The position numbers were made by a program, and so were the translations under genes. From NCBI RefSeq assembly GCF_000016905.1, contig NC_009616.1, positions 310,001-374,000 on the forward strand: a DNA stretch of 64,000 nucleotides. The letters are read 5' to 3'. Source of the DNA: Thermosipho melanesiensis BI429. GTDB lineage: Bacteria > Thermotogota > Thermotogae > Thermotogales > Fervidobacteriaceae. How positions within the stretch are numbered: position 1 is the stretch's first letter; every line of letters begins with the position of its first letter. Under the pieces are notes generated by a model, which saw nothing but the letters and a program-made list of their open reading frames with translations, was not told where the DNA came from and did not search any database. Of the stretch, positions 27,037 through 36,239 are shown in pieces.

Positions 27037-28962
27037 GTGAAAATCCTATTTTTCTTGTCCCTATTATTAGTTATTTTTTATATAATTTCACTTTTTTTCT
27101 TTCCATTTATCGAATTTTTTGAGTTAAAGATTATGGATTTGTTCTACAGATTAAGAGGTACAATGAATATAAACCCAAATGTTGTCGTCGTAGGAATAGA
27201 TGAATATTCTCTAACATCACTTGAGGCACAAAACGATGTTTGGCCATGGTCAAGACATCATTATGGAAAAGTGGTAAAAAATCTGTTTGATGCTGGAGCA
27301 AAAGTCATATTGTTCGATATATCTTTTACCGAAGAAGATGAAATAAATCCAAAATATGATAATTATCTTGCAAGTATTCTTTCTGTTTATAAAAAAATAG
27401 TCTTAGGAAGTTATCTAATAAACGAAAAGGAAACATACGAAAAATATAATCAAAAAATTAAAGAAAAATTGGAAAAAAATACAACTTATTTTAACTATAT
27501 ATACAAAATGAAAAATTTCAAAAATCTAAATTACATAACTCCCATTGAAATTTACAAGGTTAGACCTCCTATTCTAAAATTCTCATCACTTGTTCCATCG
27601 GCAACATATGAAATTGGTGAAATTGACATCGACGGTGTGGTAAGAAATATTCCGTTATTCTTCAAAGAAAAATGGGCAGAAGAAAAAGGTCTTTCTTCGG
27701 GATTTTTACCCCACATGGATATTTTAGCCATCTCTTTGTATCTAAATGCCAATTTAAAAAATCTAATTGTGGACTTTAAAGAAAGGTATGTTTACACAGG
27801 AAGCAAAAAAATACCATTTGATTCAAATGGCCTTTTTCGATTATTCTATTATGGGAAAAATGTATTTCCAGAAGTTTCTTTTTATGACATTGAAATAGGC
27901 AATTTCGACAAAAGTTTGTTTAAAGATAAAATAGTAATAATTGGATATACAGCAACAGCAAAAGGACTTTATGATCTAAGAATCACACCATTTTCTAACA
28001 ACACACCAGGTGTTTACATACACGCCACAGCAATAGAAAACATGATAAATGGTGATACGTTAAAAAGAATTCCCGTTTGGTTAAAACTAATTGTACTGTC
28101 CTTACTACTAACATTTGTACTTATATTTTCAAAATCTAAAAATATAAAAATAAATCTTATTTCATTTCTCTCAGTACCATTGATCTTAATCATGTCATAC
28201 ACGTTCTTTTTAAATAAGATTTACGTAGATAACTTTTACTCAATTCTTTCAAGTCTAATAATATCAACGACAAATATTTCAAAAAACCTCATTAAGGAAA
28301 ATAGGGAAAAAAAGAAAATAAAAGAGTATCTATATAGATATGTTCCAGATAATGTTGCAGAATTGTTAGTAAAAAAAGGTAAAATAGAATTAGGTGGTGA
28401 AGAAAAAAATATCGTTGTAATATTTTCAGATATAAAAGGATTTACATCACTGTCTGAAAAAGTTTCTCCTGGAGAATTAGTTAAAATCCTAAATGATTAT
28501 CTAACAAGGATGAGTAATGTAATTAGAAACAAATACAACGGTACAATAGATAAATTTGTCGGTGATGCAATAATGGCAATTTTTGGTGCTCCAATAGAGT
28601 ATGGCAATGAAATTGAACGGGCATTAAAATGTGCTCTTGACATGAGAATGGAATTGGAAAAATTTAACAAAGAAAAACAACTAAATCTTGACAGTGGAAT
28701 AGGCATACATTTTGGTCCTGCAATTGTTGGAAATATTGGCGCACCATTTAGAATGGATTATACATCGATTGGTGATACAATAAATACGTGCTCTAGGATA
28801 GAACATCTAACAAGGGAAATTAATGCAAATATAATAGTTTCAGAAAATGTGTACAAGCTTTCAGAGAAAAAGTTTGAATATGAATATCTTGGTGAATACA
28901 AAGTTAAAGGCAAAAGTAGACCTCTGAAACTATATAAATTAAAGGGTGAAAAACATGTTTAA
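27037..28962 (+). CDS. CHASE2-domain class III adenylate cyclase
   Basis: Membrane-bound cyclase of 641 residues. An N-terminal membrane helix is followed by an extracellular CHASE2 sensor domain (about 35-345, with VVVVGIDEYSL and WPWSRHHYGKV), then two or three membrane helices (about 345-415) and a class III cyclase domain (about 455-635). Both metal aspartates are visible (VVIFSDIKGFTS and KFVGDAIMAIFG), and SIGDTINTCSRIE carries the Asp expected for ATP. It should make cAMP in response to an outside signal. GTG at 27037 follows AAGGTGAG. It is the first of five linked signalling genes. Confidence 0.93.
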   Translation: MKILFFLSLLLVIFYIISLFFFPFIEFFELKIMDLFYRLRGTMNINPNVVVVGIDEYSLTSLEAQNDVWPWSRHHYGKVVKNLFDAGAKVILFDISFTEEDEINPKYDNYLASILSVYKKIVLGSYLINEKETYEKYNQKIKEKLEKNTTYFNYIYKMKNFKNLNYITPIEIYKVRPPILKFSSLVPSATYEIGEIDIDGVVRNIPLFFKEKWAEEKGLSSGFLPHMDILAISLYLNANLKNLIVDFKERYVYTGSKKIPFDSNGLFRLFYYGKNVFPEVSFYDIEIGNFDKSLFKDKIVIIGYTATAKGLYDLRITPFSNNTPGVYIHATAIENMINGDTLKRIPVWLKLIVLSLLLTFVLIFSKSKNIKINLISFLSVPLILIMSYTFFLNKIYVDNFYSILSSLIISTTNISKNLIKENREKKKIKEYLYRYVPDNVAELLVKKGKIELGGEEKNIVVIFSDIKGFTSLSEKVSPGELVKILNDYLTRMSNVIRNKYNGTIDKFVGDAIMAIFGAPIEYGNEIERALKCALDMRMELEKFNKEKQLNLDSGIGIHFGPAIVGNIGAPFRMDYTSIGDTINTCSRIEHLTREINANIIVSENVYKLSEKKFEYEYLGEYKVKGKSRPLKLYKLKGEKHV

Positions 28963-29848
28963 AAACATCGTAGTAGATAATATAGGAAAAAAAGGGAAAA
29001 AGTTACTTTTAAAACTAAATATAAATAATCACAATGTGGAATTTTACGATGAAATTAACATAGATTCCATATACTTTTTATCGAATTATCTTGGTGTATT
29101 TGATCCTAAATTTATTACCCCAATCCTTCCTAAACTTTTAAATTCAAATGACCTTAACGAATCTCTAGATTTACTTAAAAATTACTGGAATTTAGAAAAA
29201 ATTACTTTATCTGATTCTGTAATGGAAATAAGGTTTGAAGAAAATAACTTTTATTTTCCAATAAAAAGTAAATCATCCGGAAAACTGGGAACTTTGATAT
29301 TCAAAGGCGTTTCTGAAAATTTTATTGTAAATTTTCTTTCTATTTCAGATACAATAACTTCCATTCTTGAAGGATTAATCATTCAAAAAAGGATATCCAT
29401 AACCTTATCAGACACAATTGACGCACTTTCAGAAGCTTTAGCAAAAAGGAGAAACATAGATAAAAAAATAAAAAGTATCATCGAAGAAAAAATTATGAAT
29501 TTAGGTAAAAAATTTGGTTTCAATGAAAGCTTATTAAAACTCTGTGCAAAGATTTACGATATAGGTATGATAGGAATCCCAGATGATAAAGCAGATACAA
29601 CCGGCAAGCATATAAGATATGGATACGAAATACTTAGCAAAATTGAAAACATTCCTCAGGAACTACTAGATGTTGTAAAATATCACCATGAAAAATTAGA
29701 TGGAAGCGGTCCTTTAAAAATTACAAACGTTCCATTAATAGCACAAATTGTTGGGATTGTTGTTGAAGTTATAGAAAATAACGCCTCAATAGACTCCCTT
29801 GAGGGAAAGTACGATCCAAAACTTTTAAAGGAGCTTAAACATGGATAA
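28955..29848 (+). CDS. Degenerate HD-GYP-like protein
   Basis: A 297-residue protein whose C-terminal half (about 150-270) has the outline of an HD-GYP cyclic-di-GMP phosphodiesterase but has lost key metal ligands: the HD pair is YD in KIYDIGMIGIPD, and no His stands at the start of the domain. HHEKLDGSG is kept with GPL in place of GYP. The N-terminal half is unassigned. It probably cannot hydrolyse c-di-GMP and may act as a binding or regulatory protein. ATG at 28955 has AAGGGTG before it and overlaps the cyclase by 8 bases. Confidence 0.8.
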   Translation: MFKNIVVDNIGKKGKKLLLKLNINNHNVEFYDEINIDSIYFLSNYLGVFDPKFITPILPKLLNSNDLNESLDLLKNYWNLEKITLSDSVMEIRFEENNFYFPIKSKSSGKLGTLIFKGVSENFIVNFLSISDTITSILEGLIIQKRISITLSDTIDALSEALAKRRNIDKKIKSIIEEKIMNLGKKFGFNESLLKLCAKIYDIGMIGIPDDKADTTGKHIRYGYEILSKIENIPQELLDVVKYHHEKLDGSGPLKITNVPLIAQIVGIVVEVIENNASIDSLEGKYDPKLLKELKHG

Positions 29849-30470
29849 ATTCATTCATCTTTTCTTAGGCCATCTCTTTGGTGATTATGTTTTTCAAACA
29901 AAATGGATTGCCACAAAAAAACAAAAGGAAATCAAGGTACTCTTGGTGCACATATTGATAATTTTCTTAAGTCAAGTCTTTTTCTACCTTGGAAGGGGAT
30001 TTAACCTGAAAATCTTATTTTGTTTGTTAATTTTATCAACTGTTCATTTTTTTATAGATCTTATTAAATTCATAAATAACGAAAAAACATTTTTTAAATC
30101 ACATACCTATTATCTAATAGATCAACTATTACATTTTATATCTTTATTCATCGTTACCACTTTTATTCCTCCAAATAGCTTTTTCTTTCCAAAAAAATTA
30201 TCAGTTATCCTTATTTCAGCTGTATTTAACGCATACTTTTTAGGAATATACAGCTTTTTCTTAAAAAACAACAAAATTTACCAAAGAGATTTATTGGGGT
30301 ATATTATAAGAGGAAGTTTTCCAATATTTTACCTTTTTGGTCTAACTACATACTCAATATACACATTAGTAACTGGAGTATATTCTATATATTTTCTAAA
30401 AAAGCATCAGGTAATTTCTTGGGCACTTTCCACAATATTTACAATGATATTTTTGGAGGTGATGTTATGA
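29841..30470 (+). CDS. DUF3307 family membrane protein
   Basis: A 209-residue integral membrane protein with about six hydrophobic segments. The N-terminus HLFLGHLFGDYVFQTKWIA and a later STVHFFIDLIKF place histidines and aspartates as in DUF3307 proteins, whose role is unknown. It overlaps the preceding gene by 8 bases and the next by 4, so it is an integral part of the signalling operon. Confidence 0.82.
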   Translation: MDKFIHLFLGHLFGDYVFQTKWIATKKQKEIKVLLVHILIIFLSQVFFYLGRGFNLKILFCLLILSTVHFFIDLIKFINNEKTFFKSHTYYLIDQLLHFISLFIVTTFIPPNSFFFPKKLSVILISAVFNAYFLGIYSFFLKNNKIYQRDLLGYIIRGSFPIFYLFGLTTYSIYTLVTGVYSIYFLKKHQVISWALSTIFTMIFLEVML

Positions 30471-32461
30471 AAAAGATAATCTTCTTTTTCCTAACTTTAT
30501 CCACTTTAATATTCTCAGAATTAACTATAATCCCAGATGCAACACAGATTTATATAGGTGAAGAGGTGGGAATAAAAATTTTATCAGATGAAAGGGTATA
30601 CGTAGAATTTAATTTAGGTGGCTTTGAAGATCCCGAAATCATCTTTGATGGAACAGAAAAAGAGTATGTAAAATATATAGCTCCACTAATTGAATCGAGC
30701 GATACCTTAGTCTTTAAAACTTCAAAAGAAGAGAAAAAAATTACGCTTTACTTTGTAAAAAAAGAAGAGAAAACATTACCAAAAGCATTTGCAAAGGTAA
30801 ATGATTTCTTTGGAAATGTCGCTATAAAAAAACAAGATGTATGGGAACCAATTACAACTAACACAATAATAGAAGAGGGCGATGAAATACTTACAATGTC
30901 GAATTCATTTCTTGAAATACTTTTTCCAGATGGAAGTATATCGAAAATTATGGAAAATTCACAAGTATTTGTTGAAAAACTTAGATACAAAGAAAAAATT
31001 GATGTAGTATTAAATTTAAAAAAGGGAGAAAATTACAACATAATACAAAAATTTCTCGTTTCAGGTTCATCGTTTAAGGTTAAAACCTCAAGTGTTACCG
31101 CTGGAGTAAGAGGTACAAGATTTTCCGTAATAAACAAAGATGGTAGCACAAATATCATTACATTTGATGGGGTGGTTTTTGCCTATTTCAACAATGGCAA
31201 GATAATACCTGTAAAACAAGGATTCTCTTTATCATCGTTTGAAAAACCAACAAAAAATACCATTCCAGAAAACAAATTTGAAAAACCAAAAATAAAAAAA
31301 GAAGAAAAAACTAAAACTGAAGAAAAAGAAACAAAAGAAACAAAATCACAAGAAATTCCACCTATTTCTATAGAACCGGTTAATAAAAATGGTATAGACT
31401 ATATGATATACTCAATATCGCCAGAATTTAACCTTGGAATAATCACATTAGGTATTGGATTTACAGCATATTCAACTGAGGTTGGAGGAACACTATACTA
31501 TGGGCTACCCTCTTCAAGCCCAAGCACGAATATAATTAATGCATTTACAATTAATTCTGTGTCGTTATCACTATTTGGTGCTACATTAAGATATGGAAAC
31601 ATGTTTCCAGTATCACTTGCCATGGGTTTTACCACACGCGATTATTATAATTATCCTGCAAAGGCATTTGATATCGCATATGAAAATGAGTTAATATATC
31701 TATTTTTACACCTTCCATATGAACTATCTAAGATTTTTCCCTTTGAATTCAATAGTTCTGATTCCGTGTTCTTAGGGGAGTTTGCATTAAAATACAATCT
31801 CCCATTAATTGGAACATCCAAAATCGGTGTCTCTATAACCTACGATTTTGAAGCAAGTAATACGTATGTTATAAATGAAGCAACACCTATTAATTCAGCA
31901 TTTAGTCTATTTGTAAAAAAACAACTAATAGATAATGTAGATTTGGGTATAGAACTTTCAATAGAAAATGGTGAAAAAATAGCTTACGGACTTTTTTCAG
32001 GAATTTACGGTAAATTGGGATTTGTAAACATCACAGGAGGGATCTATTACCACCTAGATGGATTTATTCCTTACTATTTTAGTAGGAATTATTTATATTT
32101 AAAAAACAACAAATCTCTTCCTTCCATGTCTAATGATAGTACATTTGGGTATCTTTTGGGATTTGATTTTGAAACTCAATATGCCGCTGGTAGATTTTAT
32201 CTGTATGGATTTGATCCCAAATTAGAAGGAGAAGGAAGGGTAATAATTCCATCATTCGGTGCGTTTAGTGGTCTTTTTGTAACCGCATATTATTATGATC
32301 CTACACCATTTGTCAACGGATTCTTAAGCTTAGATACTACAACATATATAAAAATTACCTATCCACTTGTAGGAGAATCACTTACTGGTGGTATAATATT
32401 AAGTTGGAATGGGTATGAATGGGTAGAAAATGTAATTTTTGGTGCAGAAATTTGGAGGTGA
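30467..32461 (+). CDS. Exported FecR-domain protein with beta-rich C-terminus
   Basis: A signal peptide (MKKIIFFFLTLSTLIFSE) starts this 664-residue protein. A FecR domain follows at about 100-245: FFGNVAIKKQDVWEPI, FLEILFPDGSISKIMENSQV and SSVTAGVRGTRFSVI are its strands. A Lys/Glu-rich linker (about 270-300) leads to about 350 residues of aromatic, beta-rich sequence that could be an outer-membrane (toga) barrel. Cyclases with CHASE2 domains are often next to FecR-domain proteins, so it may pass an envelope signal to the cyclase. ATG at 30467 follows GGAGGTG. Confidence 0.82.
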   Translation: MKKIIFFFLTLSTLIFSELTIIPDATQIYIGEEVGIKILSDERVYVEFNLGGFEDPEIIFDGTEKEYVKYIAPLIESSDTLVFKTSKEEKKITLYFVKKEEKTLPKAFAKVNDFFGNVAIKKQDVWEPITTNTIIEEGDEILTMSNSFLEILFPDGSISKIMENSQVFVEKLRYKEKIDVVLNLKKGENYNIIQKFLVSGSSFKVKTSSVTAGVRGTRFSVINKDGSTNIITFDGVVFAYFNNGKIIPVKQGFSLSSFEKPTKNTIPENKFEKPKIKKEEKTKTEEKETKETKSQEIPPISIEPVNKNGIDYMIYSISPEFNLGIITLGIGFTAYSTEVGGTLYYGLPSSSPSTNIINAFTINSVSLSLFGATLRYGNMFPVSLAMGFTTRDYYNYPAKAFDIAYENELIYLFLHLPYELSKIFPFEFNSSDSVFLGEFALKYNLPLIGTSKIGVSITYDFEASNTYVINEATPINSAFSLFVKKQLIDNVDLGIELSIENGEKIAYGLFSGIYGKLGFVNITGGIYYHLDGFIPYYFSRNYLYLKNNKSLPSMSNDSTFGYLLGFDFETQYAAGRFYLYGFDPKLEGEGRVIIPSFGAFSGLFVTAYYYDPTPFVNGFLSLDTTTYIKITYPLVGESLTGGIILSWNGYEWVENVIFGAEIWR

Positions 32462-32465
32462 GCAT

Positions 32466-33677
32466 TTGTACGCACCTTATTGGATTCTTGGAATAGAATA
32501 CAAAAACACATTGAAAGGAAAAAAAAGTAAAATCACTCATAAAATTGGAAATATTACCTTTTACCTTTTAAGCGACAGATTTAATCTAGATATATTAGAA
32601 TCAATAGCCAAAAAAATAGGAGAGGTAAATATACTTGAAGATTTCGAAAGAATACCATTCATCGCCGCAAATTTAAACAGCAGTATTAGGCTTTCTACAT
32701 TGCTAAAAAAAATACAGGATAATATATGTACATTAATTGACGCAGAAGCAGCATCAGTTTTGCTATACAAAGATAACCACCTAAAATTTCTATCAACCGT
32801 TGGGAAAGCAAGTGGAAAAATTGAAAGTATACCAGTTCCCATGAAATCTATTGCTGGAACAATTTTTCTGGAAGAAAAAACCTTAATATTTAACGATATG
32901 ACAAAAGCACCACACTTTAAGGGTGTAGATAAGGCAGCAAAGTTTCAAACAAAAAATATTGTAGGAGCACCCATATATTCAGGCGAAAACAAAGTAGGAG
33001 TGCTTGAAGTACTAAATAAAAAAGAGGGTTTTTCCAAAAAAGATGCGTTGCTTGTCGAAGAATTTGCAAAGCTTATTGGAAAAAAATTACTCAGTACTTG
33101 GGAACTTGAAAAAATGAGTAATTTGTTTAAAAGTATCATCTTATCATTTGTAACTATGATAGATAAGAGGGATAAATATACCCACATGCACTCAAGTAAC
33201 GTTGCAAAAATCTCAAGAGCAATTGGTGAAAAAATGGGGCTTTCTGAAAGTTTGTTAGAACAACTCGAATATTCTGCTATTGTACACGATATAGGAAAGA
33301 TAGGTATACCAGATTTCGTTCTTTTAAAAAAAGGAAAATTAACAGATGAAGAATATAAGATAATTCAATCACATACAATTATTGGTGCCGAAATTCTCTC
33401 ACGAATAAGGTATACCAATAAAAATATTATTTCCGGTGCACTAGAACATCATGAAAGACTAGACGGAAGTGGGTACCCATACGCAAAAAAAGATGGTGAA
33501 ATAAGTCTCTTCGGAAGGATTATTGCCCTTGCTGATGTATACGATGCACTTACGGCAAAAAGACCATACAAAGAACCTTGGTCAAAAGAAAAAGTTTTAG
33601 CAATACTAAAAAACGACAGTGAAAAAGGAAAATTTGATAAAAAAATCTTTGAGGTATTAGAAAAAATAGCCCCATGA
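32466..33677 (+). CDS. GAF-HD-GYP protein, predicted c-di-GMP phosphodiesterase
   Basis: A 403-residue protein without membrane segments. A GAF domain (about 60-210) contains LIDAEAASVLLYKDNHLKFL and VGAPIYSGENKVGVLEVLNK. The HD-GYP domain (about 220-400) is complete: HSSNVAKISRAIG, VHDIGKIGIPD, HHERLDGSGYP and ALADVYDALTAKRPY. It should hydrolyse cyclic di-GMP. TTG at 32466 is chosen because GGAGGTGAG lies directly before it and no other start fits. It ends the cyclase operon, so one transcript encodes both cAMP synthesis and c-di-GMP breakdown. Confidence 0.92.
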   Translation: MYAPYWILGIEYKNTLKGKKSKITHKIGNITFYLLSDRFNLDILESIAKKIGEVNILEDFERIPFIAANLNSSIRLSTLLKKIQDNICTLIDAEAASVLLYKDNHLKFLSTVGKASGKIESIPVPMKSIAGTIFLEEKTLIFNDMTKAPHFKGVDKAAKFQTKNIVGAPIYSGENKVGVLEVLNKKEGFSKKDALLVEEFAKLIGKKLLSTWELEKMSNLFKSIILSFVTMIDKRDKYTHMHSSNVAKISRAIGEKMGLSESLLEQLEYSAIVHDIGKIGIPDFVLLKKGKLTDEEYKIIQSHTIIGAEILSRIRYTNKNIISGALEHHERLDGSGYPYAKKDGEISLFGRIIALADVYDALTAKRPYKEPWSKEKVLAILKNDSEKGKFDKKIFEVLEKIAP

Positions 33678-33690
33678 AAGGGGCTATTTC
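33662..33690 (+). terminator. Terminator of the signalling operon
   Basis: AAATAGCCCC / GGGGCTATTT with loop ATGAAA, then CTTT. It overlaps the stop region of the GAF-HD-GYP gene and abuts the 3' end of tRNA-Gln on the other strand. Confidence 0.85.
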
Positions 33691-33692
33691 TT

Positions 33693-33766
33693 TGGCTGGG
33701 AGGGGTGGATTCGAACCACCACTGGCGGATCCAGAGTCCGCAGTCCTGCCGTTAGACGACCTCCCA
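33693..33766 (-). tRNA. tRNA-Gln (anticodon CTG)
   Basis: Minus strand, 74 nt including an encoded CCA. Acceptor TGGGAGG pairs with CCTCCCA, the anticodon loop is CTCTGGA, and the T loop contains TTCGAAT. The anticodon CUG reads glutamine. Confidence 0.95.
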
Positions 33767-33792
33767 AGGCATATTAATTTTATCACATTTGA

Positions 33793-33801
33793 TGATAAAA
33801 T
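33793..33801 (+). promoter_or_regulatory. Extended -10 promoter of sdaAB-sdaAA
   Basis: TGATAAAAT (again within ATGATAAAAT), 21 bases before the sdaAB ATG, between the divergent tRNA-Gln and sdaAB. Confidence 0.5.
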
Positions 33802-33822
33802 CAAGATTAGGAGGTGAAAATA

Positions 33823-34473
33823 ATGAGCATTTTAAAAGTACTTGGTCCCATTATGGTTGGACCTTCAAGTTCTCATACACTTGGTGCAATAAAAATTGCA
33901 CGATTTGTACATAAATTAATAGGTGGGATACCAGAAGAAGTACAGTTTCTACTTCACGGTTCATTTTCAAAGACATATAGAGGCCATGGTACAGATAGGG
34001 CTTTACTTGCAGGTATTATGGGCTTACAACAAGATGATCCAAAAATAAAAAATGCATTCGAAATTGCTAAAGAAAAAAATTTAAAATACTCCTTTAAGGT
34101 TACCGACCTTGGAGATGTTCATCCAAATACCGTTAGAATAAAATGTACTAAAGACGGTATATCTCATGAAATAGAAGGATCATCAATTGGCGGAGGAAAT
34201 ATACTAATTACAAGTATTGATTCCGTGCCATGTAATCTTTCCTGGGATTTCGATACCCTTGTTATTGTAAACAAAGATGTTCCCAAAGCATTGGAAAAAA
34301 TTTTGGAAACAATAAAAGTAAATGTAGCAAATCTATATCTTAGGAGAATCAATGCACTACTTGAAAGGGCTCTTACCATTATTGAATTAGATGAACCCAT
34401 AGAAAATTTAGCCGAAATCAAAAAACTTTCTTGGGTATATGAATGCTATTTTGTTAGGAGGGATACCAAGTGA
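33823..34473 (+). CDS. sdaAB: L-serine dehydratase, beta subunit
   Basis: Beta chain of the iron-sulfur L-serine ammonia-lyase, which converts serine to pyruvate and ammonia. Of 216 residues, it opens with the family motif GPIMVGPSSSHTLGA and contains HGTDRALLAG and GGGNILI. ATG at 33823 follows AGGAGG; GTG at 33814 overlaps that site. The alpha subunit gene overlaps its stop by 4 bases. Confidence 0.95.
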   Translation: MSILKVLGPIMVGPSSSHTLGAIKIARFVHKLIGGIPEEVQFLLHGSFSKTYRGHGTDRALLAGIMGLQQDDPKIKNAFEIAKEKNLKYSFKVTDLGDVHPNTVRIKCTKDGISHEIEGSSIGGGNILITSIDSVPCNLSWDFDTLVIVNKDVPKALEKILETIKVNVANLYLRRINALLERALTIIELDEPIENLAEIKKLSWVYECYFVRRDTK

Positions 34474-35330
34474 ACACATGGGTTAAAATAACTGAAATGG
34501 CAAATTCCATGCCTTTACATGAAGTTATCCTAACAGTCGAAATGCTCGAAAATGGTTATGACCCAAATGACACTAAACAGAAAATTTCAAAAATCTTAAA
34601 AACAATATTAGAAGAATCAAAAAAGCAATACGGACAAAAACAAAAAACACTTACAGGACTCACTGGTGACAATGCATACAAATTTAAAAATTATAAGCCA
34701 AAACTAATGGGAAATTTCAACTATGTAGCCACTGTAACAGCTCTTTCAATATCGGAAAGTAACGCTGCAATGGGAAGAATAGCCGCCTGTCCAACAGCGG
34801 GATCTTCAGGAATAATTCCTGGTGCTTTTTATGCTTTACACGTGATTTTTAATCCTCCATATGAAAAACTTCTAAATTCATTCATCGTTTCAGGTGGTAT
34901 TGGGAATATCATCTCAAAGAAGGCACCACTTTCAGGAGCAGCAGGTGGATGTCAAGCAGAAATTGGAAGTGCAGCTGCCATGGCCGCCGGTGGACTTGCT
35001 TACTTTTTTTCTGAAAACCCGGAAATCGTTGGAAACGCTGCCGCTCTTGCTCTAAAATCTTTAATGGGACTTGTTTGCGATCCCGTTGGTGGCTTTGTTG
35101 AAGTGCCATGTGTAAAAAGAAATGGAAACATTGTAAATCTTGCAATCTCAAGCGCTGAACTTGCTTTAAGTGGCATTAAGAGTACTATCCCCCTTGATGA
35201 AGTTATAGACGCAATGTACAAAGTGGGCAAAAGCCTACCAGAATCATTGCGTGAAACAGGAGAAGGTGGCATTGCGGCAACAAAAACAGCTGTCGATTTA
35301 GTCAGAAATATAGTGAAAAATTTGCACTAG
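34470..35330 (+). CDS. sdaAA: L-serine dehydratase, alpha subunit
   Basis: Catalytic [4Fe-4S] chain, 286 residues. Cysteine-bearing motifs are AACPTAGSSG, GGCQAEIGSA, LVCDPVGG and VEVPCVKRNG, giving candidate cluster ligands. GTG start at 34470 follows TAGGAGGG and overlaps the beta gene. Its product pyruvate would feed the por enzyme encoded 2.5 kb downstream. Confidence 0.95.
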   Translation: MNTWVKITEMANSMPLHEVILTVEMLENGYDPNDTKQKISKILKTILEESKKQYGQKQKTLTGLTGDNAYKFKNYKPKLMGNFNYVATVTALSISESNAAMGRIAACPTAGSSGIIPGAFYALHVIFNPPYEKLLNSFIVSGGIGNIISKKAPLSGAAGGCQAEIGSAAAMAAGGLAYFFSENPEIVGNAAALALKSLMGLVCDPVGGFVEVPCVKRNGNIVNLAISSAELALSGIKSTIPLDEVIDAMYKVGKSLPESLRETGEGGIAATKTAVDLVRNIVKNLH

Positions 35331-35376
35331 ACATATTTAAACCTAAATATTACATTTTTTCATACCACTACAACTG

Positions 35377-35405
35377 TTTACAACATCAATTTAACATGTT
35401 AAAAT
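35377..35405 (+). promoter_or_regulatory. Candidate promoter of the DUF4912-GH57 genes
   Basis: TTTACA (35377-35382), 17 bases, TAAAAT (35400-35405), about 47 bases before the DUF4912 start. Confidence 0.55.
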
Positions 35406-35451
35406 TTCATATGAAAAAAATTAAATAAATATTAAAAAAAGGGGGGATAGT

Positions 35452-36237
35452 ATGTTTGATGAAAATGTTGAAAAATTAAAAGAATGGTTATCTGAAAAAA
35501 GAACTATTCAAGAATTAAAAGCTATGGCAAAAAACCTTGGGTTAAAGGTCAAAAGAATGATGAAGAAAAAAGAGGTTATAAAGCTATTGGAAAGTTATAT
35601 AAAACAAAATGAAGAAATTAAAAAACTTGAAAGACCTTCTTCGTCAACTTCTGCTTCTGACAGCATAAAAAAAGAAGACAAATTATCAAAAGAAGAACTT
35701 TATCTTCCAAAATCGTACAACAAAAATAAGCTAGTATTAATGCCAGTAAATCCAAACTGGTTACATGCATACTGGGACTATACCAAAGAAACATTTGAAA
35801 CCCTCAACAAACTTCCAAAAGAATACAGGATTGTTTTAAGAATTTACGATGTAACATTTATAGAATTTACCGGAAATAACGCTCATAGGACTTTTGAAAT
35901 AAGAATAACTCCTAATATGAGAAACTATTATATAAACGTACCTATACCTAATGCAGATTATTTAGCAGAAATAGGATATATAACACCAGATGGAAATTTT
36001 TATTCATTAATTAGATCAAACGTTTGTAAAACTCCACCAAACTCACCAAGTAACAGTACAAGAGAAAAATGGCTTGATTTAAGAAAAAAGAGAAAAATAG
36101 TAACTCCTTCCGACGGTGTTTTAGTAAAAGAAGTAGAAACAATACCAGGCTCTATTTTCAAAATTGAAGAAATACAAAATAAGAGTGAACAAATTTGGGA
36201 ACTATTTAGTAAACTTAGAAGTGGAAGGGGGATATAA
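35452..36237 (+). CDS. DUF4912 domain protein
   Basis: A 261-residue soluble protein. The first 55 residues are helical and charged, resembling the SAP/Rho-N type helix-extended-loop-helix used to bind nucleic acid (ELKAMAKNLGLKVKRMMKKK). The DUF4912 domain follows at about 85-205: LMPVNPNWLHAYWDYT and the IYDVTFIEF strand. Function is unknown. It ends 2 bases before the GH57 start, so a role in carbohydrate storage is a fair guess and no more. ATG at 35452 follows GGGGGG. Confidence 0.8.
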   Translation: MFDENVEKLKEWLSEKRTIQELKAMAKNLGLKVKRMMKKKEVIKLLESYIKQNEEIKKLERPSSSTSASDSIKKEDKLSKEELYLPKSYNKNKLVLMPVNPNWLHAYWDYTKETFETLNKLPKEYRIVLRIYDVTFIEFTGNNAHRTFEIRITPNMRNYYINVPIPNADYLAEIGYITPDGNFYSLIRSNVCKTPPNSPSNSTREKWLDLRKKRKIVTPSDGVLVKEVETIPGSIFKIEEIQNKSEQIWELFSKLRSGRGI

Positions 36238-36239
36238 CT

